Assembly (NCBI GenBank): GCA_022496185.1
Contig: WTXG01000228.1
Span: 1 to 57,183, forward strand
Reading direction: 5' to 3'
DNA from: Multifurca ochricompacta
Lineage: Eukaryota; Basidiomycota; Agaricomycetes; Russulales; Russulaceae
Length of the DNA stretch: 57,183 nt
Position numbers and translations under genes: made by a program. Numbering within the stretch: the stretch's first letter is position 1; the number at the start of each line of letters is the position of its first letter. Shown in pieces: positions 21,844 to 33,491 of the stretch. Below the pieces are notes generated by a model. The model did not search any database. It had not been told where the DNA came from and saw nothing but the letters and a program-made list of their open reading frames with translations.

Positions 21844-23194
21844 ATGGCATCATCATCCAAGAAAAAGAACACGTTGTCACTGGCTGCGCTAGCGCCTTTA
21901 CATGCTCTAGTCCAACTCGTTCCCACTGCAACAGATGCCCGGACCAAAACAAGGGACGACCGCGGGTTTATACTTCTCACGAGTTTGAAACTTGATGCGT
22001 GGTTTGTCCATGTCGGACATCCGGATGGGCGTTGGTGGAACGGTGCATGGAGAGCTGCGGACGTAGAAATCCTAGCGGTAAACTCTTTTCCTCACCACCT
22101 CATCCTCTTTCCAACCCCCCTTTTTCATTTTCCTGATTTCAATCCCAAAACATTGCTGACGGATAGCATGTGGGGGATTTATTTATACATTAGAACGGTG
22201 ATACGTCGTCCGCCCGTGTAGGCGCTTTCGCGCAACGCGTCGCACGAATGATTATCAAGTGCGAAGTCGCTATCGCACACGATGACGATTTTCAGAATAT
22301 GAAAGTGAGCGTTTTTTTTTTGTTTCGAATGTTGTTATCTGTCTGGATATTTGGTTTCAACCTCATTATTGACGCGGGTGCTGGATTGGCGTGTTTGCTT
22401 AGCTCGTGGTTGGGACGCAAGTCAAGAAGCCTTTGCATATCGCGCTAAGCGAACTTGGCGCGGAAGATGCGGCGAGCTTTGTATTTGAGTATTTCACGAG
22501 GGTGCGTCCACCCTCCTTGTTTCATCGCGCATGAGCTTCACCCAGGTTCCCTCTGTTGTGTCCGTAGGTCGCAGAGGAGGCTCAGGCTCATGGCTGCCGC
22601 ATACTCCACCTACACGAGACGGATACAGACACACATATGGATCCTCAAACCCAGGGAGTCTCACTAGCACCTTCGAAACGCAAGCGAACCCATTCATCTG
22701 ATCACTCGCAGGCTTCATCGCGCGCCTCCTCGCCTCGGCTTTCCCACAAGGCCCATCATACCGCTCAGGGTGGACACGACAAGTCTATGAGCAGGCACAA
22801 AACACGACCACAAGCACGAACATCGGAATCTACTACACAGGCTGAAGTTGACCACCTCAAAGCGGAGCTCGCTCGAGCGCGCGCGGACGCTGCAGCTGCC
22901 GTTGCCCTTGCGGCCGAGAGAGAACCAAGTGGCTTCGGCGGGAGCGTCGACCGCCTATTTTCACGTGAGTTATAACTTTCTTTGTCGTCTTGATGTTTCC
23001 TCTGGGGGTTTGGAAAAAAGGGGGGTGTCAGAAAGATATTTACGCACTTGTTTTTGCGTTTCTTTTTTTTTTTTTTTGCAGGTTCTGCCGTACCCGCTAT
23101 TCCCAGACGACCTGGTGCGTCTCTTGCCAATCCAAATAAGGCAGCCCGGAGAGTGGTCGCTGTTGAGTTTGCGAGCGATAGCGATGAAGCGTGA
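21844..23194 (+). CDS. Nuclear-type protein with globular head, helix and basic tail; possible XRCC4/PAXX-like
   Basis: Five exons that splice in phase: 21844-22077, 22194-22304, 22403-22501, 22568-22964 and 23082-23194, for about 317 residues. The N-terminal ~160 residues look like a beta-rich head ending in a helix (LKLDAWFVHVGHPDGRWW, AFAQRVARMIIKCEVAI, KKPLHIALSELGAEDAASFV, FEYFTRVAEEAQAHGCRI). Next comes a Ser/His/Arg-rich stretch with an NLS-like SKRKR, a short Ala-rich coiled coil (AEVDHLKAELARARADAA) and a basic/acidic end (KAARRVVAVEFASDSDEA). The head + coil + NLS + conserved tail layout recalls the XRCC4/XLF/PAXX family of end-joining scaffolds. That is a fold-level guess, not a sequence match. 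The gene model itself is solid because all four introns keep the frame. Confidence 0.72.
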
Positions 23195-23806
23195 TATAAC
23201 AAGAGCTCTGCTCCCGTGGTCCTAGCGCGAACGAGCAAATAGCCAAGTGTCTCTAGTCTGGTCCGGTTTGGTTTGAAGGTTTGGACCAGTCGATTTGAAA
23301 CTCACCACACCATCATTGTTCTCAAGTGTGGGGTACCGTTATTAGGAGAGAGCGGAGTGCAACGAACCGATCCGACTAACTTAACTCTCAACTCTTCTTT
23401 TCTTTTTCACGGAATATAGCGAGCCTGGTCGTCGATAGGTTGTAACAAACTGTAGAGGGTTTGAGGGAGATTGCTGTACCGTGTTTAGTATTTGTTCTGT
23501 ACTACTCTCCTCATATCACTCGCTTCCTCCCATGCCTCGTAAAAACTGGAACTAGTAGCATATAAGCGCCGTATTTGCTACTGATGCGATCCAGGGGAGG
23601 ACACAAACCAGGGAACGACCACACACAAAAGTTCGAGTTCATGGTTCATCATTGGAAGAAAGCGTGTATATCATACATGTGAGCTCATTGGCGCTGGTTA
23701 TGACGAGGGAGGATGTGCAGAGCGCAAGATGGATCGGCATAGAATTTGTGTCTATAATAAATCAAGAGGCGGAGGGAAAGAGTTTGAGGGATCCCCTTTC
23801 TTTTCT
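23195..23806. other. Intergenic region between convergent genes
   Basis: About 600 bases between the ends of the preceding gene and the BTB gene. It is likely 3' UTRs; nothing else is recognised. Confidence 0.4.
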
Positions 23807-24754
23807 TCAGGAAGCTTCATAGACAGGGACATCGACGGCGCTTGGCAACGAATCCAACACGTCCTTGATAGCCTTGGAGGAGAGCGTCTTATCGTACACG
23901 GGACTCCCACAAATCGACTTTTTGCACCTCGCCGTCCAACAGGCCTGAGCGATCGGCCATTCCTCCAAGCCGATCAACACGGTATCGCCCGCGGGACGAC
24001 GTTCGAGTTCGTCAAACATGGCATGTTTGAGTTCGCGCCATTCAGCGTATGAGATCTGTTCGCGACAGCGTGAGCAACGCGCGGCGGTAGGGTCGTTGAG
24101 TTGGGTGTCGGCGAGGAAGGGAGGTTCGGCAAGACGGGAACGGAATTGGGCTCTACGAGAATGGTGGAGTTCGATGAGGGCGAAGAGGTCGGCGGTTCGG
24201 AGACGGAGGAGGGCGGACCGATGGTTTGGAGAGTGGAGATCGAGAGTGAGCGAACGGGTGGACGCCGCTCGGGTGTCTTCGGCCCAACCGAAGTGACAGG
24301 CGGCCGCGTAGAGTCGTAAGGGCGCGTCGGTGAAGGCGGGGGTGCGGAGTAAGGCGCGAACGATAGAGGCTGGACCGGGCATGTCGTACTTTTCAGCGGC
24401 ATAGAGAACGGGTTCGACGGCGTCCCAAGTGTCAAGCGTCGGTATCTCTAAGCCGCATATCATACGTAGGAGGGGTTCCAACGTGCTCGCGTCCTCGTCT
24501 AGATTGATGAGTTCGGGTTCGGGAGAACGGACGGATTTATTGTTGGTTCGTGATGGAGTGGTAGCAGTGCTTTGCGCTTGTGGGAGGGTAAACATGGTGC
24601 GGAACCAGGAGGACGTCATCTTGAGTGTTGTCGAAGGTACACGGAAGAGTACGCCGTCGCGCGAGGAGAGGACGACATCTGCATCGAATGAGAACAGGGG
24701 ATGATATTTTGGACCTGGTTTCGTATCAATATCTGAAGACTTTTCGGTTTGCAT
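23807..24754 (-). CDS. BTB/POZ domain protein
   Basis: Single-exon minus-strand gene, 315 residues. After a short polar start (MQTEKSSDIDTKPGPKYHPL) comes a BTB fold: FSFDADVVLSSRDGVLFRVP, then the SSWFRTMF helix and, after a Ser/Thr/Asn linker, LEPLLRMICGLEIPTLDTWD and EPVLYAAEKYDMPGPASIVRA. The last is the usual 'vLyaAdKYdM' helix of fungal BTB proteins. The C-terminal half has CSRC...C pairs (ARCSRCREQI, ACWTARCKKSICG) that could bind zinc. BTB domains mediate dimerisation and often recruit Cullin-3 ligases; large numbers of short BTB proteins of unknown role are typical of agaricomycetes. The length fits this class. The ATG at 24754 is the first in frame and precedes the domain. Confidence 0.87.
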   Translation of the reverse strand: MQTEKSSDIDTKPGPKYHPLFSFDADVVLSSRDGVLFRVPSTTLKMTSSWFRTMFTLPQAQSTATTPSRTNNKSVRSPEPELINLDEDASTLEPLLRMICGLEIPTLDTWDAVEPVLYAAEKYDMPGPASIVRALLRTPAFTDAPLRLYAAACHFGWAEDTRAASTRSLTLDLHSPNHRSALLRLRTADLFALIELHHSRRAQFRSRLAEPPFLADTQLNDPTAARCSRCREQISYAEWRELKHAMFDELERRPAGDTVLIGLEEWPIAQACWTARCKKSICGSPVYDKTLSSKAIKDVLDSLPSAVDVPVYEAS

Positions 24755-25034
24755 GAATGAGGAGGTGAGGGGTGAGGAGTGGGGGTGAGGGTGTCTATGT
24801 TAACGCGACTGTGGCTGTGGCTGGCGGTGTGAATGAATACATATCTCCCTACAGGCAGGCAGGCTAGGGCGCGAGCAGCACACGAGCTGCACTCATAAAA
24901 AAAATCATGAAGGACCGAATACAGCAGTGTATTTGCGCCGCCGCCTTCTGGCTGTGTGTCCAAACCAGCCACGGCCACGTTACAGCCACGTCCATCGATA
25001 CTATCACTCAGACAGAAGACGGTCAGGGAAACTT

Positions 25035-27999
25035 ATGCCAGCGAATGATGATAAAGTCAAGTCGATGTCGACGACGGAACCCGATTTTTCGGTAGACGAG
25101 TATCCCCGCCGAATCAGAGTCGTTTGTATCGGCGCTGGCTATTCCGGCATCGTTGCGGGCATTCGGTGAGTTCGGTCCAGGGATCCCAACGCTAATGCAT
25201 CATTCGCGCATGTAGTTTCCGTTTAAGTAGCATCGCTTACAACTTATTGTTCGTCCCCTTCTCATATTTGCTTAAAGCTTTACACAGAAGGTCCCAAATT
25301 TGGATCTTACTATCTATGAGAAGGAGCACGGAATCGGTGGGACCTGGTATGTGAACAAGTATCCGGTGAGTAAGTTGAGTTTCATATATCATGATGATCC
25401 CCTCAGGCTTGGGGTAAACAAATCTTTTTCAGGGCATAGCGTGTGACATACCCGCCCATTGTGTGCGTTCTTACCTCTACTTTTGGTATCTGTGAGATTT
25501 TGATTTCCTACTTGGAGGCCAGTACCAATATACCTTCGAGGACAACGTGCGCTCCCACTCCCACGATTTTTATTTTTATTTTCAACAAGAACGAACTTGA
25601 AAACAGACGGAATGGTCGGAAATCTATGCGAGCGGTTCCGAAATCCTGGCGGATATGCGACGGATTGTTGACAAGTATAAGCTGATGAAGTACGTCCGAC
25701 TGGGACATGAACTCACCCACGCGACTTGGGATGAAGAAGCGGGCGTTTGGCGTTTGCGCATCACGATCCGACAACAAAATGGTGGTGAAGGTGAAAACGA
25801 AACCGTGGAGGAGATTGAGGATACCGCCGACGTGCTCTTCCTCGGCATTGGCTGGCTCAACCGTCCGAAATGGCCAAAAGAAATCTCGGGCTTGCGAGAT
25901 TTCCGCGGCTTGCTGGTACATACCAGTCAGTGGGACGTCGTCGGCGACTCTCTCGACGCGCAACGGGACAATAGCAACAACAACGACAACGGTAATGGCG
26001 ACAATAACGGAGTGCCATGGGACTGGCATAACAAGGCTGTCGGCGTCATTGGCAATGTAACCAATTTTGCTGCGTTGTCTCTTCGCCTTCGGGACACGAT
26101 GGCTAATAGTTGGTCGGTCCACCAATAACGGGAACATAAAACACACGCAGGGATCGTCAGGTATACAGATCGTTTCGGCACTTCATGCCAAGGTCGGCTC
26201 GTTGGTGAACTTTGCTCGATCAAAAACGTGGTTATCGTCTTCTTTCGCTGTACAAAAGGTATTCGAGACGTTGCAGAGACCGCCTGGGAATGACAGTCGT
26301 ATGTCTTCAAAAAGCTCCACTCGTTTTTTGCTTATTCATTCTTTCAGTCAAATTTACTGAGGAAGAGCGTGCATTCCTTCGTGATCCCGAGAATTGCAGA
26401 CGCTTTAGACGGGCGATCGAATCCGAGCTTCATGTTTGTTTCTGTTTTTTTTTTTAGTTTCCTCTTATCATAGTTCCATCAAGTACTAATACTGAAGGGG
26501 GGCTGGCGGGACGTTGGAACCTAACCAGTCCTATGGTGGTGAATTCAACATGCGAGGTTCAGAACTGCAAAAGTCGTTCGCTACCATCCTAGCAGAGGAC
26601 GTGAAGAGGCAATTATCGTCACATCCGGAACTCGTAGAGCACTGTGTGTACTCCGAAGCAATCTCATCTCCCTCTTTTAAACCCAAACAACAGTCATCCC
26701 CACTTGGAGTGTCTCATGCCGCAGGCTCACACCAGGCCCAGGCTACCTTGAAGCCCTATGTTCCAACAACGTCAGTTCATTCTTACTTGCACTTCTTTTG
26801 GTAACACGCTAACCCCACCTTCTGCCTGTAATACCCTCTCTTACTTTTAAACAGACGACGCTCGAAACGACCGAAATCGCGCGCATTACTGGAACAGGCG
26901 TCGAATTACAAGATGGGCGTCATCACGCTCTAGACATACTGATCTGCGCAACGGGCTTCGACACTTCCTTTCAATACCCATTCCTCGTGCTCGGCCGGCG
27001 TCACGGTAACAGCGCAGTGACGCTCAACGAGCGCTTGGCTGCAGACGCTAACGCGGACGGGGGAGGGGGCGGCGCGTCGGCATACCTTTCCCTCGCTCTG
27101 GACGATTTCCCCAATCTGTTCTTATGCGGCGGACCTCACTCTGCCATCACTTCCGGTTCACTGGTCAATGTCGCCGAGCATGTGGTCGGTTACGTGGCTC
27201 AGGCGGTGAGGAAGATGCAGCGTGAGCGGTTAAGGAGTATGGAAGTCTGTAGGGAGGCAGTGCAAGATTGGAGCGCATATGTGCGGGTGAGCTCCTTTCC
27301 TCATTCTCTTTCTCTCTTTTCATTTGAGAAATGTGCTGACTTGCGTTGGAGGGATACTTTCCGAAGGTTCGCATTTCAATCTCCTCCAATGCTATGCGCT
27401 GCATACGGACTCCTTCTAATGTTCCATCTTTTTCTACCCTCTTCCCTCTACATCTATCTACAGACGATATATATGGACCCATGCAATTCATGGTTCAAAG
27501 ATTCGGAAGGGCGCGTCTCCGTGCTTTGGCCAGGTATGCACATAGCATCAACATATACACGCAGTCCATATAGGAGCGTGTATGATGAACGCAATAAGGA
27601 GAGGCTCACGGTCACTCCCTGTGCAGGTACAGGCCTACATGCCTTCCACACGCTCGCAAACCCACGCTGGGAAGATTTCAAATATAAACCGCTTGACCAG
27701 GGCAAAGGCCGGTTTTATTGGCTCGGAGACGGGCAGACGTACAACCAAAAGACACGCTCTGGAAATTGTGAGTTATGATCGATCTTTCTCTTCTTTTTTT
27801 TTTGTCTTTTTTGCACCTCTCAAATGAATGAAAACTCTCGGATTTGATGAGGCTGATGAAGCCTTTTGGGTTAATTTTTAGGCGTGTGGTATCTTGACGA
27901 CGTGGACGTTCCTCCAGGTGAATTGCTCGCATCCAATGACCGACCGGGATAGTCAACTGACCCGTTCTTGATTTATCCTTCTCAGTCCCAACGGAATAA
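25035..27999 (+). CDS. Flavin-containing monooxygenase, Baeyer-Villiger type
   Basis: About 14 small exons with GT-AG introns. It starts at ATG 25035 (MPANDDKVKS) and ends at TAA 27997-27999. It shows the FAD Rossmann motif RVVCIGAGYSGIVAGIR, then EKEHGIGGTWYVNKYPGIAC and DIPAHCYQYTFEDN. The FMO/BVMO fingerprint region reads FLGIGWLNRPKWPKEISGL. The second, NADPH, motif is GVIGNGSSGIQIV, and after SCRRLTPGPGYLEALC comes CATGFDTSF, then NLFLCGGPHS. Exons: 25035-25165, 25278-25365, 25433-25462, 25523-25546, 25607-26056, 26151-~26260, ~26360-26432, 26529-26643, 26694-26770, 26855-27286, 27464-27533, 27627-27767, 27882-27917, 27986-27999. The boundary near 26260-26360 is ambiguous: the frame fits only with an acceptor at ACTGAG. 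A poly-Asn insert (NSNNNDNGNGDNN) is unusual. Such enzymes turn ketones into esters or lactones using NADPH and O2; the substrate is unknown. Confidence 0.88.
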
Positions 28000-28429
28000 C
28001 CACATAACCTCAAGAATGACAAGGCACGTCAGGGGAAGTTGATGTAGATTTCACAGTGCAGATCTTGTGCCCGAGTTTTTTGTAAAATGCAAACGGAAAT
28101 CATAGATGAACCACAAGAATTGGAACACGCAACACGGCGGTCGTATTCTGAACATTCCATTGTGTGCTACTTGCAGGAAACAGTCAGAGAGCCTCAACAT
28201 CGCTTGCAGAGATGATGATTTCAGACGCCAGGCCCTTTCGTTACTATCCAACCAATACCACCCCTTATTCTGACGCGAGGAGCTGGCGCGTGGTGCACCA
28301 CGGCATGGCGCGGTCACGTGATTCTGTCATAAAGTTCTTTGAGTCGTGCGAGTCGCGTAGTTGTAAGTAGTGGGCGGGTAAGTACGCAAAGTAGCTTGAT
28401 CCAGCCGGCAGAGAGCGAGGTCAAGTTAC

Positions 28430-28955
28430 CATTCCCATTTAACCACAAAAGGTGATCGTCCGACTTCCATTCATTGAATGTATTTCCCTGAACGAACCAT
28501 TTGGCGGTTCCCTCGTGGCAAATTTTACACGCGATGTTGTGAATTATAGATGGGTCAGGAGGGGAGAGCCATGTCCGAATGTCCTTTTCCATTTGGCCAT
28601 CTGAAAAAGTGCGTTGGGCGCCTGTCATGATATTACGCAAAGGATAAACACACGCATTGCCTTGTGCACAATGCTATGAATGTGAGCTGAGCCACAGACA
28701 TTAGTGACTCTTCTCGAGTCAGTCGGTCCAGATTCTGAAGCCCAGCCGTACACAAAAAGACATGGATTGGTTGTACACATCTACTCACAGTCTCCCTTGC
28801 TTGATCTGTTTCGTCGCCAGACCCAGGATCCTCGGCAGTTCTGCCATCACTTTGACTAGGATCTCGGTCATAGGCTCTCTAAGAAGGTTCTCACCCGAAG
28901 TGCAAATCTCGACCCGCTTAAGGAGACGTTCCATTCGATTCAAAGTGATAATTAA
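28430..28955 (-). pseudogene. Relic of a fungal STAND NTPase (N-terminal part only)
   Basis: Minus-strand pieces, separated by plausible short introns, match the region before the P-loop of fungal NACHT/STAND proteins. 28955-28789 gives VEICTSGENLLREPMTEILV and ILGLATKQIKQGRL; 28734-28654 gives LDRLTREESLMSVAQ; 28621-28430 gives IRTWLSPPDPSIIHNIACKI and WKSDDHLLWLNGN. In intact members the last block runs straight into the Walker A motif; here nothing recognisable follows after a GT donor at 28429, so the NTPase and repeat domains are gone. STAND proteins act in fungal non-self recognition and cell death. It lies tail-to-tail with the monooxygenase. The pieces are short, but all three are in the expected order. 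Confidence 0.6.
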
Positions 28956-29791
28956 CTAGAGAATCATAATTTACACTGAAATCCTTTGATGCCTTGTGAT
29001 CAAGGTGAGTCGACTGGTGGGAAGAAAAAAAAAAGGAGGAACTGATAGCAAGAAGAATACCAATGCCAGAAAATATGGACCCCGCAGGTAGAAAGACCTA
29101 AATAAAATATATTTGAAGTTGGTCATGAAGAATGGGCCATTCCTTGGGACTTGACAAACCAATGCTTCCTCTCAACGTTCCGCTAGTGGAAAGTACAAGA
29201 AGTATATGAACGGCTGGCTTAAGTCGTCTTAGGGTCTGTGTTTTGCGTTTGCCAGACCTATCAATCGTTGAGAAGAATATTCAGGTATTGTGCGTGTGCG
29301 GATTCCTCCAGATCTTGAACGAAATTCCGATTTTGCATGATTTTCCTCTCCTCTCACAACACGATCAGAGTAGAGGTATCTTGTTTAAATCTCTCTCCAA
29401 TTTAACCCCCCCCCCCCCCCCGATGTAGCTGTTCGCACGGCGCTTTCCGTTTAAAATCTTTAAGTTGCTGCGTGAGTGAACAAAGAAAAACACAAATTAA
29501 CGGCACGGCATTGCCTGGGACCAGGGAGCTACAACTTGGCCAATTTCCATCACGGAGAGATGATGATGAAAGGAAAGGGACACACTTCACCTCAAGTCAA
29601 AGCAAAGTTCGTGAGTGCTACTCCTTAAGTCCATGAAACTACTACGAAAAAAGTTCAGAAAGTGTATCAAAATCAGATTATTCAGCCTCCTAAAAATGTT
29701 CACCACAACCAAACAGGCAAAAAAGGGAAAATTAAAATGAATGAAATGTATGAAAAAAAGAGGCTGTCCAAGTTTTATGTTAATTTGTAAT
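28956..29791. other. Intergenic, with homopolymer tracts
   Basis: No gene supported. It contains a C16 tract near 29407-29422 and several A-rich runs (29028-29036, 29646-29650, 29754-29759). Upstream exons of the STAND relic could have been here but I cannot recognise them. Confidence 0.4.
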
Positions 29792-29875
29792 TTATTGAGG
29801 TTTCAACAATTGCACGCTAACAGTAGCGCCAGCTAGGGCCACACTAAACGCGCCTAGGACTCCCAAGGCGGGGAC

Positions 29876-31494
29876 TTAAGCCCCCATAAGCGCGCCGTTT
29901 GGTGATTTAGTCGGACCCAAGTTCGTGACAGAGCTTGTACGGCTCGCAACCGATGAACCGGACGTTCCACTAGCCGGACTAGATGTCTGTGACGAAGAGA
30001 GGGGCAGTGAGTTCAGAGGTGCCCCAGACGATGCCGATAAGGGGGTGGAGGAAGAGGGGCTGACGTTGGACGGGGGAGCGGTAGCGGAGGAAATAAGGAG
30101 GGTGGAAGGGAAAGGTGGGGAAGGAAGGTGAGAGAGAAGGACCACCCACATAAAATGAGGACCTCCTTTTAGATGTGTTCGCACTCTGCACTGGGAGATT
30201 GTTACCGATTGACGATGTCGTGGTGCATGAGGACGTTGCAGGCGCTGGGTGCGCAGGAGGCGTGACTGATTGACCTTGGTAGAACGTCGACGATCCATAC
30301 ACCCCCATTGGCTAAAATCATCAATCAGGATGATCAGAACAAATATCATCTTGGGTAAAAAAAAGAGGGAGATCCGGGGTGGATATAATTAAAATTACCT
30401 CGCCAGTGTCCCCTGCGCATTTGTTGAAACCTTTCCCATAGTTCCCTGGCATGTTCCAATAACAACCCATCACGTCGTAGATGTGCTGACACAACGCAGG
30501 CGCTCTCGGTCCATCCTTACATCCACGGAAGCAGAATTCTGAAGAGGAAACGAAATTCTGTTGAGGCGAGAAACAAGTAAGTGAAATGGAATGTCAGAAG
30601 AAAGGGAAGAAGGACACACCGTCCATTCATGCAGCTGGGCGAACTGTCCCGTGAATGCATTAGAGAACACAAGGCCACCGATCGGGTTCCCTAAACCCAA
30701 CCCTAAGCGAGGCGCACGCGTCCGTAAGGTTAGGGCATGGCTTACCATTACCGTCAGCACCGTGCGGGTCCAACTCTCCACCTTCATCACCGGCGGGGAT
30801 ATTTATTTTTGTCAAGTCGCCAACCCCTGGGACAATGTCTGTATACGACAATGGGAATGGAGAAAATGTTTCATACCTGTGATTTGTACGTAGTCCGGAG
30901 TCTGCACGAAATGCGCTCCTGAGATGGTGCCATCCGGGATGACACGTGTGCCGTAGCCAGACTGCGCGACACAGGTAGGTGTTCAAGGACCCAGTTGCAT
31001 GAACGAAAAAAAATGATGTGAACCAAATACCTTGATACACCAGGCAACTTCAATCCGCTAGTTGTGTCATCGCATTAGCATATCTCACCTCCAAATTATC
31101 TGATGTATGGGTGTGAAAGTCCAGACAGAAACCCCACCTCTGTGTTCCCGATGACGGATTCAGGGCCAGGATCCGGTGGTCCAAAGATACACCAGTCATC
31201 GACCGAGTTGACTATATACAAAGAAGGAAGGATAATACACATCCCTCAGCTCAGGCGGGGGAGACAAAGAGAGAAAGCGGGGCACGGCTTTTGTCACGTA
31301 CGGTAGGCATTCTGGCACTTCGATGTCTGATTGTATCCTGTCCCACACTTGTTCGTGCCGAACTGTCCTTGCTCGGACTGGTTCGGGGCGTTCGATGGCA
31401 AGTAAGTGGCCGAGTAGGTCTGCGCACGGACGCCTTGGAAGGCGAGCAGTGATAAGATCAAGACCACCGAGTTGGAAAGGCGGGCCATTGCCAT
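29876..31494 (-). CDS. Secreted 'macrophage-activating glycoprotein'-like protein
   Basis: Minus-strand gene of about nine exons: 31494-31302, 31211-31138, 31057-31031, 30961-30877, 30826-30746, 30690-30620, 30557-30399, 30311-30206 and a last one of uncertain start ending at 29876. A signal peptide (LSNSVVLILSLLAFQGVRAQ) is followed by the family text QCGTG-like FGTNKCGTGYNQTSKCQNAY, NSVDDWCIFGPPDPGPESVI, RIEVAWCIK, INIPAGDEGGELDPHGADGN, LCQHIYDVMGCYWNMPGNYG and PMGVYGSSTFYQGQSV. A Ser/Thr-rich stalk ends the reading frame. The cysteine pattern suggests an extracellular disulfide-bonded domain, probably cell-wall or surface attached. The biochemical role of this basidiomycete family is not established. 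The last splice does not keep frame with the acceptor at 30060; 30163 would fit. The stop at 29876-29878 precedes an in-frame hydrophobic tail (see findings). Confidence 0.82.
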
Positions 31495-32281
31495 TTGGGA
31501 GAGACGGAAAAGTGGGAGAGGAGAGGAGGAAGGGGCGGTTGATTTCCAGTTATATTTGTAGGATATAGGATATTAAATCCCGTGGACGGTACTAGTACTC
31601 ATTGGGGGATCGACATAGCGTGGTTTCCGCATGTCCCTTGCCCCCTCGAGAAATCGTTGAAGCCGAAGCAGCGAGGGTACATGCTCGCGACTCGTGAACG
31701 GCTCAGGGGCGCGGCGCTCAAGACTAATAAGACCGATTCGGTACCGAGTTTTACCATTATCGGTACCGCCCCCTCGAGACGAGGAACGATGTTTGCCATG
31801 GCCTTGCCTCGACGAGCATTGAGCAGGGGACAAGCTACCGACGGTACCCGCCTGTCGCACGTGGCATGGGGCGGATGTGTCACGGAACAATCTGGGGCCG
31901 ATATTAGTTCATCTTTTTAATTTCAGACAGACTCTAATACAGTACAAGTGCGATTGATGCATGACACAAACAATTTATTTAGCATCTTATAGTCAGTATT
32001 TGAATTGTGAATGGCCCTCCAAGAAGGTATGTAGAAGGGCCTCCCCTCGCATTCATTGCACAATCCTTCTTGGGTCCATCAAGCCTAACCCACCTTGTGA
32101 AACTGGGTCCTCAATGCAGAGTTAATGAGTAAGAATTGGGCAATGTGGAGCAAGCACAAAGATAGGAGGAATTGATTAGTTGGAATGACTTGGATGGGAC
32201 AGATCACATTACTTTTCTTTACTTCTACTTGGGTGTTTTACAAGTGCCTTAAAAGTATTTACATGTGATCTCTACTTAAGA
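31495..32281. other. Upstream region of the glycoprotein gene
   Basis: About 790 bases. 31500-31570 is pyrimidine-rich on the coding (minus) strand, like a fungal core promoter, and several GGTACC/GGTACCG words occur at 31738-31850. Overlapping open frames on both strands at 31573-31920 have no domain features and I do not call them genes. Confidence 0.4.
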
Positions 32282-32613
32282 TACAGTAGCCCACAAAACT
32301 GTTCCAATGTTTGGCCATCCTGGAGAGATTGGCCTACCATACAATGAGAATAATTTCCAAAATTAGTAGAAATTGGTAGATGATAGTGTAGCATCTATGC
32401 TTCAATTAGAGCCTATACTAATGTCAATTGAGTCAGTGGTTCATGATATATAAAATGTTTTGTGAGGCATTATCATTGGAATGGTTTTGTGGCCAACATG
32501 TGAGATGACAAAACCAGTATCTGGTGGTCATGGGAATGCATTGACAGTCATGTGACAATGTTTAATAAGTTGAACACACACCAAATAATCATCAACAACA
32601 CTTGCTTCTTACC

Positions 32614-32949
32614 ATGCATGCCCTCTCTGCTGCCAAAAGGACTCACATCATCTCCCTCCTCACTTCAGGCAAATCTGCCCATAAAGTGTCAACTATGACT
32701 GGCCATGGCACTATTATCATCTCAAGATGGGTCATAAATACTGCCCTTACCATCCCAAGTCAAATGGAGGGAGACCAAGGAGGCTGACAGAGAGAAATGC
32801 TCAGCATGCTGTTTGCCTTATCTCCTCTGGCAGGGCAGACACAGATGTGGAAGTGACTAGAGCACTTCAGAAGTTGTTAATGGGTTCCTCTATCAACATA
32901 ATATGCCCATCCATCCTCCCATCAAATTTTCAAGCCATACCTGGCCCCT
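32614..32949 (+). pseudogene. Tc1-type transposase N-terminal fragment, left arm
   Basis: Starts at ATG 32614: MHALSAAKRTHIISLLTSGK, SAHKVSTMTG, then after a frame change CPYHPKSNGGRPRRLTERNA and LISSGRADTDVEVTRALQ. This is the paired helix-turn-helix DNA-binding region of Tc1-like transposases (the GRPRRLT hook lies between the two HTH motifs). The catalytic part is missing and the frame is cut by a solo LTR at 32950. Confidence 0.8.
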
Positions 32950-33461
32950 TGTCGAACAGGCATGAGGCGCAGCATACTGACTCTGGTGGTTAGCAGGTTA
33001 GGCTAGAAAGACAAGTTTACTTCAGAGGTAGAAGAAACTCTATTATACTATACTACACACCTAGAAAGACAAGTTTCTATATACAGAGTTAGTCTAATGG
33101 TAGTGAAGATAGTAGAGAGGACAACTTACACTTCAGAGGTAGAAGAAACTCTGAAGTGTAAGAGACAAAACAGACACCCTTATATACATTCCAAGGGATG
33201 GTCTGTGCACTGGGAATAAGTCCACAAGTGCCAGACAAAGTCCAAACAATAAACAAGAGGGAATAAGGCCATTGGCCAGTAAGTAATCACATGCTTGTGC
33301 ATCATTACTAAGGTACATCAGTCAGCTACTGCGGATTGTGAGAAAGAAGGTAATAAAGATATAGTAAAAGTCCAAAACTCTGGAATCTAATCTAATCCAT
33401 AAAGTAGCTAATCTAATCTCCTGATGCCTGAAGCATCACCAAACACATCCTGTGTTCAACA
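32950..33461 (-). repeat. Solo Copia-A-family LTR in the Tc1-type element
   Basis: 512-bp LTR in minus orientation with exact 5-bp repeats CCCCT on both sides (32945-32949 and 33462-33466). The right arm of the palindrome still shows the empty site (GGGAGGGGCCAGG on the plus strand, around 33750), which confirms the insertion. Confidence 0.92.
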
Positions 33462-33491
33462 CCCCTCCCATATCATACACCCCATTCTGTC

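Noticed and set aside
31573..31920. Overlapping open frames upstream of the glycoprotein gene
   Set aside because: Both strands are open over the same bases, with no domain or splice support; most likely chance in GC-rich promoter sequence.
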